A DNA stretch of 27,320 nucleotides, from contig CAYRIY010000043.1 of the NCBI GenBank assembly GCA_964424335.1, forward strand, positions 1 through 27,320. Reading direction: 5' to 3'. The stretch comes from CAYRIY01 sp964424335 (lineage in GTDB: Bacteria; Bacillota; Limnochordia; DTU080; RSA5). Position 1 is the stretch's first letter. Each line of letters starts with the position of its first letter. Below the pieces are notes generated by a model that did not search any database, had not been told where the DNA came from, and was given only the letters and a program-made list of their open reading frames with translations. Shown one piece after another: positions 14,179 through 21,859 of this stretch. Position numbers and translations under genes: made by a program.

Positions 14179-15372
14179 ATGGACTTGAATGCGTATGGGC
14201 GATTTGCCTTGCCGATCGAGATCGATCCATTGGAATGGCCGCGCGTCGACAAGACGGTCGCCATCGACTTAGACGTCGCGGGATTGCTCTGCAGTGCGGG
14301 CATAAAGACGGAACGGGACGTGCGGTTGACCCGAGTCATTGAGCTCGATTCGGCGGGCCAGATCGTGGATGACGACGTAGTGGGCCAGTTTGACCCGGCG
14401 GGGGATGAGTCGGCGCCCCGAGGCACGCTCGTCTTGCTGATGAAGGGCGAGACGGCGGCATTTCACCGCAGGCGATTTCGGGTCTATTTTGACGACGCGG
14501 AAGCCATCAATGACCGCATCACGTCCCGTGCCGCGGACACGGATCAAGAGGAAGTCGTTCGCATTTGGGATTGCGGCGAATACGAGGGGCAGGCCAGCTA
14601 CCGCATCGAGTCCCCCGGAGCTACCTACGTGTATCATCGGCTCGGCGGGGGTTTTGCCAGCCTTTTTGACCGAGACGGAAACGACTGGATCTCCTACCAT
14701 CCCCCAGGCGAGATGGGGCCGGACTACGACCCGCTCGCCAAGGGAGCAGGCTCGGCAAATCAGTTTCGCGGCATTCCCAATACAGCGTTTCCTAAACCAG
14801 GACTGCACCCCGGCTATGAGGCCGCAACCACGCAAATCACGGCGAGCGGCCCACTCAAAGTGAGTCTCCGCTCCGAAACAAACGATGGGGAGTGGGCGTG
14901 TACGTGGGACATCTACCCGCATTACGCTACGTTCGAGCTTCATAAACACGCCCGGCCCTACTGGTTTTTGTACGAAGGCACGCCGGGCGGTGCGTTCAAC
15001 GCCGACACCGGTTACATCCTGCGCAGTACCGGCGTGCGTACACCCCTTTCAGAGTCATGGGAGGAAGTGCTTCCTGATCCCGCTTGGGTCTGTTTTGGTG
15101 ATGCTAAGGCGCGCCATGCCCTTTATTTGGTACACCATCAGTCCGACGAACACGTGGACTCCTACTGGCCGATGAACGATGACATGACGGTCTTTGGCTT
15201 TGGGCGAGCCGGCCGTGGCAAACCAACACAAAGCTTCATGGACAAAACGCCTGCCCAGTTTACGATCGGATTCACCCGGAGTGGTGCGTTCGAGGATGTG
15301 TCCCGAGCGATCAACAATGCTTATCGACCGCTCGGGATCGAGGTAGGATCCATCAGCGCCCGCGAAGGTTGA
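14179..15372 (+). CDS. Unassigned 397-residue cytoplasmic protein of the glycoside operon
   Basis: I cannot assign a family with confidence. The protein looks all-beta, with no signal peptide or membrane span. A first part (to about residue 130) resembles a small beta domain (VIELDSAGQIVDDDVVGQF). The larger part has GGGFASLFDRDGNDWISYHP, NQFRGIPNTAFPKPGLHPGY and an aromatic WFLYEGTPGGAFN segment, with several His, Asp and Trp that could form a sugar site. This layout recalls beta-sandwich carbohydrate-active proteins often found beside Gfo/Idh/MocA genes in sugar-degrading bacteria, but that is impression rather than proof. The ATG is fixed by GGAGG 7 nt upstream. It sits between the TIM-barrel gene and the riboswitch-like region, so it belongs to the same transcript. 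Confidence 0.85.
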   Translation: MDLNAYGRFALPIEIDPLEWPRVDKTVAIDLDVAGLLCSAGIKTERDVRLTRVIELDSAGQIVDDDVVGQFDPAGDESAPRGTLVLLMKGETAAFHRRRFRVYFDDAEAINDRITSRAADTDQEEVVRIWDCGEYEGQASYRIESPGATYVYHRLGGGFASLFDRDGNDWISYHPPGEMGPDYDPLAKGAGSANQFRGIPNTAFPKPGLHPGYEAATTQITASGPLKVSLRSETNDGEWACTWDIYPHYATFELHKHARPYWFLYEGTPGGAFNADTGYILRSTGVRTPLSESWEEVLPDPAWVCFGDAKARHALYLVHHQSDEHVDSYWPMNDDMTVFGFGRAGRGKPTQSFMDKTPAQFTIGFTRSGAFEDVSRAINNAYRPLGIEVGSISAREG

Positions 15373-15378
15373 GGCAGC

Positions 15379-15457
15379 GTCTCAATCCGAGTAAGAAACA
15401 ATTTGTAAATTGGGCTGCGCTCCTTGGTCTTGGGACGCAGCCATACAGATTCGAGAC
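15379..15457 (+). ncRNA. Candidate structured RNA (three-way junction) inside the operon
   Basis: The space between two operon genes can fold into a compact three-way junction. P1 is GTCTCAATC (15379-15387) with GATTCGAGAC (15448-15457), 9 bp with one bulged C. P2 is CAATTT/AAATTG (15399-15412). P3 is GGCTGCG with CGCAGCC (15413-15442), extended by TCC/GGA. P2 and P3 abut with no linker, while the P1-P2 joint (CGAGTAAGAAA) and P3-P1 joint (ATACA) are purine- and A-rich. It begins 6 nt after a stop codon and ends about 28 nt before the next ribosome binding site. I do not recognise a known riboswitch or ribozyme core; the fold is hand-drawn. Confidence 0.45.
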
Positions 15458-15500
15458 ATCGACGCATGTTAGATGGATCTTGTAGGGAGTGGAATTTGAA

Positions 15501-16712
15501 ATGGTAGGAATAGAGAGCGCTTTTGGCCGTGATCAGGCCGTGCCGGCGCCGGGTGAAGTGTTTCGTGAGTATACATTTCGGACAGAGCGTGAGCATTTTG
15601 GAGTGCTGGACCCCTATGCCGGACATCTTGAGGCAAACAACATTCGCCAAGGCGAGCCGCCGGGAACGCCCAAGATGTTGGAGATCGACAGTCTCGAAGG
15701 GGCAACGCGTGCCGAGATAGCCGTCGAGTATTGGGGTGGACATATCGGCACGACGCGTCAGGGTTTCCACGTCAACGGAAACGATTGGGTCCCGCTTCCC
15801 CAACCGGTGGGCACGTTACACCAACCCGAGAGCTACTTCCGGACGCTCCTGGGAAATCCTCCGGTTCAGATCCCACTCGAATGGCTCCAGGAAGGCGCCA
15901 ACGCCTTTCATTTCACTGCGGGCCCCCAGTGTTACAACGACTTCAAGTGGGGCTTCTACTGGATCTACTCATTTACCGTTAGAGTCTATTACTCTCCCGA
16001 GCGGCCCCATGTGGTCGGGAGGATCGCGTCGCCGCACGCGCAGCAGGTCGTGGACGATTATCCGACGATCGAAGTCGTTGTGGATGGACATGCTTCGTCG
16101 GCCGCTCGCGTGGATGTCATCGGTCGGTACACCGATTTCAGTTGGTCGGGCACGGGCGCGTTCTCGGAATGGCACTACCAGCTCATGCAGGGGAATATCA
16201 AACGACATATCGGATCGTCGAAGGAAGTTCCGGCCCAAATCCGATGGAATACGGAGTGGGTTCCCGATCAAGACGAGCCCGTGGGCCTTATCGCACGCGT
16301 CACGGACCAAGCAGGTACCGTCTCGACCACGGGCATCGTAGAAGTGAATCTGAAGCGGTCGGCGCGGTCGGTACGCATGTACAAGAGTGTGAATCTTCCG
16401 CAAGGGTTTGGCGTGCGCATCGGCCAGCGCATGGAGTGTACGATTCCGATCGACGATGATCTCTCATACGTAAAGGACGCGCGATTGGTTCTCTCGACAT
16501 GGTCTGCTGCGCACGCTGATGAGCTGGCGCTCAATGGTCGCAGGCTGATAGAGCGAGTCGGGCCCGTTCACGATGTGAGTTTCGACAGCATTCCCGTACC
16601 CGTTTCGTACCTGAGAAATGGCGACAACGTATTCTCGATTTACGCCCAAACGCATCATCATGCGGCCGAGGTGAACTGGCCAGGCCCCGTGTTGCTGCTC
16701 GAGTTCGCTTGA
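15501..16712 (+). CDS. Unassigned multi-domain beta-sandwich protein, 403 residues
   Basis: Probably three beta domains and no recognised family. Residues about 20-165 look like a jelly roll, with AEIAVEYWGGHIGT, VQIPLEWLQEGANAFHF and KWGFYWIYSFTVRVYY. The next 110 residues resemble an Ig-like module (RIASPHAQQVVDDYPTIEVVV). The last 130 form a second jelly roll with the DELALNGRRL and VSYLRNGDNVFSIYAQ strands typical of carbohydrate-binding or accessory sandwich domains. There is no catalytic motif, signal peptide or membrane span. It may be a non-catalytic sugar-binding partner of the large glycosidase encoded 38 bp downstream; that is inference. The ATG at 15501 follows GGGAG by 11 nt, and a GTG at 15489 is a less likely start. 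Confidence 0.8.
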   Translation: MVGIESAFGRDQAVPAPGEVFREYTFRTEREHFGVLDPYAGHLEANNIRQGEPPGTPKMLEIDSLEGATRAEIAVEYWGGHIGTTRQGFHVNGNDWVPLPQPVGTLHQPESYFRTLLGNPPVQIPLEWLQEGANAFHFTAGPQCYNDFKWGFYWIYSFTVRVYYSPERPHVVGRIASPHAQQVVDDYPTIEVVVDGHASSAARVDVIGRYTDFSWSGTGAFSEWHYQLMQGNIKRHIGSSKEVPAQIRWNTEWVPDQDEPVGLIARVTDQAGTVSTTGIVEVNLKRSARSVRMYKSVNLPQGFGVRIGQRMECTIPIDDDLSYVKDARLVLSTWSAAHADELALNGRRLIERVGPVHDVSFDSIPVPVSYLRNGDNVFSIYAQTHHHAAEVNWPGPVLLLEFA

Positions 16713-16750
16713 TAGCAGTCGCGCTAAGAATCGATCAGGAGGCAGCACTC

Positions 16751-19700
16751 GTGAGGTTTTTTCCCGTTACAGAAGAGCCCGTGTGGGGCCGGCCCCAGAC
16801 CTGGGACGATATTGCCGGGTGGTACACCCGCATGCGCTTTACCCATCGCAAAGATACGGAGCAAGAAGTGATTCCTGAGTTCCAATACCTCGAGGCGACC
16901 CTTCAATTGAAGGGAGCGCCCGGTGAGTACCTTTTGGATTTTCCGGGTGGCAAAGAGCGCATTCGGCTTGCAAGTCACAGTGGGACGTTCGACGTGTCGG
17001 CCTTGATGTGTAAGGGCAAGCACCTCTACCGCGTGACCGGCCCTGAGGAGGCGCACTTTGAAGCCGAGGTGACGGTGGATCTTCAGCGACCGCTCGTGGA
17101 GGTGACCGACGAGTCGATCGTCGTCGATTGGTCCACGATCGGCGAGGGTGAGCGCCAACAGATGGTCGGCAGTCGCGGCGCTCACCGCGTCGGCCGTTGG
17201 TCCTGTTGGGTGACGGCCCGCCTGTCGGACTATGCTCAAACCGAGGTGCAAGATCAGATTCATCTCGATGCAACCTGGCGCTTTCATCCGCCACTGGACG
17301 CCTACTGGGCCGATTGTTCGGGGCTCAACGTCGACGACCGGGGCTGGGAAGCGATCTCGCTGCCACATCGATGGGATGCCGGGCGTGACGGAACAGATGG
17401 CTACGCCTGGTACCGACACGAAGTCATCGTTCCTGCGGATTGGCAGGGACAGACGATCGTGGTGCGGTGCGAGGGCGTCGACGATGAGGCTTTGGTCTAC
17501 GTAAACGGGCACGAGGTCGGCTTCTGTGAGGGAAGCAGGCGTCCATTTCAGTTTGAGGCGAGCGGCCAACTTAGATATGGGCAGACCAACGTGATTGCAT
17601 TTCGCGTGCAGAAACACGGCGGTGAAAGCGGCGGGATCTGCGGCGCCGTGTCGCTGGCCACCCTCAAACGATATGGGATCTCGTTCGCAAACCGCATCTA
17701 TCCGGCGAGTGAAGATGGGGTCGAAGTCAATGTCTTCGCCGCGGCCGGCGAGCGATTGGCGCCGATCGGGTTTGGGCCAAAGACAGAGTTTGCGTACCGC
17801 CCGCCGCTCCTAAAGTTCCGCTCGCTGGAGTCGGAATCCGGATGTGTCCAGGCGCTGAACGCCGTGGTGGACCCCGACGAAGACTGCGTAATCTATCAAC
17901 TCCACCCTGATGTGGGGATGCGCTGCGTTGTTCACATGAGGTTTACGGCGACCGGCCTTCGGTCGTCTCAAGTGAGTGCCCGGAACGCGGGAGCAGGCAA
18001 GATCGCCGTTGAGGGGGACGCCGGAACGGTGGTGGTGTCAGTGCCTGGGGCGATTGGGTGGACGGTCCTGTGCGATTGGGTTCCAGGCTCTCCGGTGACG
18101 TTCGATCAACCGGTGCACACGGATGCGGCCGAGAGCATCGACCTACTTGTATCGTACGACGCGACTTCGGCGGACGGCGCTGCGGCGATCGAATTTTCGG
18201 TCGCAAGCGAAGCGGGGACGCGAGAGGCCACTTTGTCCGAGGCAGCGGATCGCTGGGAAGAACAGGTCTACCAAGTCGCCCGGCCGGTTTGCATGGACGA
18301 TCTTGAATCTGCCGCGCTGCGGGTCTATAAACAGACCGTAACGCTCAACGCGCGGTACGTTGAGGAAGATCGATACCACGGCCTCCTGGCGGACTTTGAT
18401 AAGCCGGTGTTTGTCGTCTACTGGATGAGAGACTGCTGCTTGAGTGTGCCCGGCGCCATCTACACCGGCGGCGTAGCCCGCCAAACTGCGCTCGCAAACG
18501 TCGGGGACACGCTTGACCGATATGCGGAATTCCCCGAAGTGACCGGACTTTATCCCGATGGAGGCCAGCGGGGGGGAACGTTCTCGGACGGCCCGGCGCT
18601 CGGGATCGCAGCGCAACACTACGCATGGTCCCTCGTTGGCGAAGACTGGCTAGACAAGCACTTCGCGGGCACCAGGGAGTTTGTCAACTACCTCATCGGC
18701 CTCGACTCCGAGGACGGCGACCCGGAGGATGGATTTATTCGCTGCTCTCGCGGCGATTGGAAAGACGTCGGCTCGATGGACACCATCAAGCGGGCTGGGG
18801 CCGTGTTTTTTGTGAACGTGTGCTACCTACGAGCCTTGCGCTACGCGGCGGATATGGCCGAAGCGTGTGGAGAACGAGCGCTGGCAGAGGAGTGGCGGTC
18901 GCTGCGCGCAAAGGGGATCGAAACCCTCAATCGCCCCGTGCACGAGGGTGGGCTGTGGATGCCCGAGCACGGCTATTACGCCGAATGGGTCCAAGTGTTG
19001 GGCCGCGAGGGCTGGGTTTACCCGCGTGATGTCGAGCAGGTTACCGTGTTTTCGGCGTTTGCAAGCGTGGCACACGGGATGGCGCTCACAGAAGGGGTTA
19101 TACCCGAGGATCGCGCGGCGCTGGTCCGTAAGCGGGTGCGGGAGTTTGGTCTCACCGATCCGTTGCCGGCGCCCGCACAGTTTCCGTTCTACGACATCTT
19201 TGCGGAGCTTGGCAGCCTTCTCCTGCCCGAGGCGCACCCCAGGTCCAACCCGTGGCTTTTGGCCAAAAGGTTAAAGACTGGGAAAGACGGCATCACGCCC
19301 GAGATGCGCCTACCGTGGAAGGGCTGGCCGGGCAACCACGTGTGGGGCGGGCGCTGGCCGCTTGCGGGCGGTTGGCTGACGCTTGGGCTGTGGAACGGCG
19401 GCGACTGGGAGCTCGCAAGGCGAAGTCGGCGGGCCTTGGAGCGCTCACTGCTTCGAGTGCGGCACCCTGGGCGATGCTTTGAGGTTGAGTCGTTTAGCGC
19501 CGTTTCGCGTGAAGAGACGGGAGCACATATCGATCCCGCAGGATACTATCAGCTCTGGAGCGGCGCACTTCCCCTACAGGCGATCGTCGAAGGGGCATAC
19601 GGCGCTTGTGCCACGCCTGATGGTGCAAGACTCGATGTTCGGCGGTGTCGGGTAGGTGACGGCCTCTCGCGTTTGCCGGTGCGGGATGGTGAGATATCCT

Positions 19701-19882
19701 ATACCCGCGTGACCCATGACACCGTAGAAGTTGTCATCGACACTCAAGGTCCCGGGGAACTGGCGATTGTGTTGCCATGGAGCGCTGTTCGGGTGGACGG
19801 CGTCTCTGGGGATCGGTTGAAGATCAGTGAGAATGAGATCCGCATCAGCTATGGCGGGGCGGAGCGCATTATGATCGCGTCC
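16751..19882 (+). CDS. Giant cytoplasmic glycosidase: GH2-like N-domain plus alpha/alpha toroid (3' end lost in gap)
   Basis: At least 1044 residues. An N-terminal beta region (1-165) is followed by a GH2-type sugar-binding jelly roll (about 170-305) with WRFHPP, ISLPHRWD, GYAWYRHEV and ALVYVNGHEVGFCEG. A beta-sandwich follows to about 500, then an (alpha/alpha) barrel (about 510-990) with FVVYWMRDC (Asp561), GLYPDGGQRGGTF and WKGWPGNHVWGGRWPLAGGW. A short C-terminal beta domain ends at the gap. The W-x-R-D and glycine/tryptophan-rich motifs suit six-hairpin glycosidases such as the GH78/GH63 type, and the GH2-like module is an unusual partner for them. I cannot place it in a numbered family. 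The GTG start follows AGGAGG by 8 nt. With no signal peptide, it must act on imported oligosaccharides or glycosides. Confidence 0.85.
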
Positions 19883-19982
19883 NNNNNNNNNNNNNNNNNN
19901 NNNNNNNNNNNNNNNNNNNNNNNNNNNNNNNNNNNNNNNNNNNNNNNNNNNNNNNNNNNNNNNNNNNNNNNNNNNNNNNNNN
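19883..19982. other. Assembly gap (100 N) between convergent genes
   Basis: Exactly 100 undetermined bases. The glycosidase gene enters from the left and the carboxylesterase gene from the right on the other strand, so the gap hides both 3' ends. Whether these two loci are truly adjacent depends on the scaffolding. Confidence 0.98.
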
Positions 19983-20630
19983 GCGCGCCCCAATCGCGTC
20001 CATCATTCGAACGATGTGGGCGATCTCGTCATCGTTCACGGTATGGCCCATTCCTGGATAAATCCGTTCCGTGACGTCGGCCCCCATCGATTGAAAGACG
20101 ACCGTTGACTCCTTCACTCGTTCGAGTGGAATGTGAAAGTCTTGGTCGCTGCACCCGAGGAAGACCGGAGTTCCCATCAGGTCGCCCTCATACTCCCGCG
20201 GCGTGCCGTCAGGCCCCATCAGCGCGCCGCTCAGGACAAAGATCCCGCCGTATCGCTGCGCACGCCTCGCCGCGTACTCTGCGACGAGACAGGCGCCTTG
20301 AGAAAATCCGCCGAGCATGATTCGCTCGAGGGGAATGCCTCGGCCTTGGAGGTCGGACAGTACGTCGTCAAGGACGCGCAAGGCCGATGAAAGATAGGGC
20401 TCGTTCTGCTCAAACGGGGCGAGAAAGCGGTACGGGTACCACGTGTTCCCACGAGCCTGAGGCGCAAGATAAGCGAAGTCGGGGCGCTGAAACGCCTCGG
20501 CGAGCGCGAGTATGCCGGCCGCGGACCCTCCCCGTCCGTGCATGAGGACCACGGCCCGGTCCGCGGCATCGAGCGAGCGCCCCACCTCGAGCGCCTGTTG
20601 TCCTTGGTGAATTTCCGGCGGGTGTGGCAT
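19983..20630 (-). CDS. Carboxylesterase/phospholipase-type alpha/beta hydrolase (MhqD-like), C-terminus in the gap
   Basis: 216 residues are visible, near the full family length of 200-220, so only a few residues are probably missing. The triad is Ser110 in LGGFSQGA, Asp164 in SDQD and His196 in GMGHTV. LMHGRGGSA (29-37) forms the oxyanion hole. These mark the phospholipase/carboxylesterase (Abhydrolase_2) family. The ATG at 20630 is preferred over two closely preceding ATGs because AAGGAGG lies 9 nt upstream of it and only 0-3 nt from the others. It is divergently oriented to a ring-cleaving dioxygenase gene 119 bp away. The same two families are linked in the MhqR-controlled quinone/catechol resistance genes of Bacillus (MhqD with MhqE/MhqO), which suggests a shared detoxification role. 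Confidence 0.9.
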
Positions 20631-20749
20631 CGGCATCATCCTCCTTGACTGATTAAAAGGATCGAGCAGGCAACGTCGAAACGCATCACATAGCGCCGGG
20701 TTGCTAATTGCGGCGCACATTCCCCGAATGGTCCGGGAGGCGATCACAA
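20631..20749. promoter_or_regulatory. Divergent intergenic region of the esterase/dioxygenase pair
   Basis: These 119 bp must carry both promoters. TTGACT (20645-20650) on the plus strand is a fair -35 box but has no good -10 at 16-18 bp. I see no clear inverted repeat resembling an MhqR or other MarR-type operator. Both genes have strong ribosome binding sites at the edges (AAGGAGG on the minus strand, GGGAGG on the plus). Confidence 0.4.
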
Positions 20750-21706
20750 ATGCTTCAAACCTCTGGAATCCACCACGTAACAGCCATTGCAGGCGCGCCC
20801 CAGGAAAATCTGGACTTTTACACCGACGTGCTCGGCTTGCGCCTCGTCAAGCTCACCGTCAACTACGATGACCCTGGCACATACCACTTCTACTTCGGTG
20901 ACGCCTTGGGGAGCCCTGGAACCATTTTGACCTTTTTTCCATGGCCGAGCGCGTCGCCCGGTCGTCCGGGGCCTGGTCAAGCGATCGCCACTTCCTACGC
21001 GATTAACCCGGACTCGGTCGAATATTGGCTAGAGCGCCTAGGCGTCGCCGGCGTCCCGTCGTACGGACCACAGGAGCGCTTTGGCGAGCAAGTGATCGAC
21101 TTTGCGGACCCGCACGGGCTCAAGTTGGAGTTGGTGACTGTCGAGGGGCATCGCACGGAGCACGTGTGGAACGGCTCACCGGTCCCCGCCGACCACCAGA
21201 TGGGCTTTTTCCACAGCGTGACCTTGTGCGTGCACGACCGCTCGGCTACGGCGGCCGTCCTGGAACTGCTTGGGTACCGCCGCGACGGCGAGGAAGGAGC
21301 GCGTTGGCGCTTTCGGGCGCCGGGTGAGGGCGGGAACGGAGAGGGCAGGGTCGTCGATCTCATCGAGCGCAAAGACAGCTTGCCTGGCCGGATCTTGGCG
21401 GGCTCCGTGCACCACGTGGCGTTTCGCGTTGCGGACGAAGAGACGCAGCTTGCGGTCCGAAAAGAGCTTGTGGCACACGGATTTAATGTCTCGATGGTGA
21501 TGGACCGCTCCTACTTTCGCTCGATCTACTTTCGGGAACCGGGCGGCGTGCTGTTTGAGATCGCGACCGACGTTCCCGGTTTTGCCGTGGACGAGCCCGT
21601 GGATGCATTGGGCGAGACCTTGCGCCTTCCAAAGCGCTTGGAACCGTCTCGGCATATTATTGAACAGTCACTTCCGTCACTTCGAATGCCAAAGGCCCGC
21701 GCATGA
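20750..21706 (+). CDS. Ring-cleaving dioxygenase, glyoxalase/vicinal-oxygen-chelate family (MhqO/MhqE-like)
   Basis: This 318-residue cytoplasmic protein is made of two glyoxalase-like halves. The metal triad expected for the family is visible: His9 in GIHHVTAIAG, His222 in VHHVAFRVAD and Glu270 in GVLFEIATD. The segments NYDDPGTYHFYFGD and LTFFPWP are highly characteristic of the MhqO/LinE-like group of Firmicutes and proteobacteria. It would open hydroquinone or catechol rings using Fe(II) and oxygen. The ATG follows GGGAGG by 9 nt; a longer in-frame start at 20708 has no such site. The pairing with a divergent carboxylesterase supports electrophile or quinone detoxification. The actual substrate and any MarR-type regulator are not in the window. 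Confidence 0.93.
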   Translation: MLQTSGIHHVTAIAGAPQENLDFYTDVLGLRLVKLTVNYDDPGTYHFYFGDALGSPGTILTFFPWPSASPGRPGPGQAIATSYAINPDSVEYWLERLGVAGVPSYGPQERFGEQVIDFADPHGLKLELVTVEGHRTEHVWNGSPVPADHQMGFFHSVTLCVHDRSATAAVLELLGYRRDGEEGARWRFRAPGEGGNGEGRVVDLIERKDSLPGRILAGSVHHVAFRVADEETQLAVRKELVAHGFNVSMVMDRSYFRSIYFREPGGVLFEIATDVPGFAVDEPVDALGETLRLPKRLEPSRHIIEQSLPSLRMPKARA

Positions 21707-21859
21707 GGCGCAAGTGGCGCAAGATCAACGATAATTGCAAAAGCGCACCAAGCGGCCCAGGAAGGCGCAAAGCGATATCTAAATTATTCGAAGTGAGCCG
21801 ATGAATGATCAATACTCGTTCAAGCGGCCGCCCAAAAATAAATAGCAGGAGGGTTTTCC

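Noticed and set aside
15379..15457. Hammerhead or other known ribozyme
   Set aside because: The three-way junction lacks the CUGAUGA and GAAA core, so a self-cleaving ribozyme of that class is excluded.
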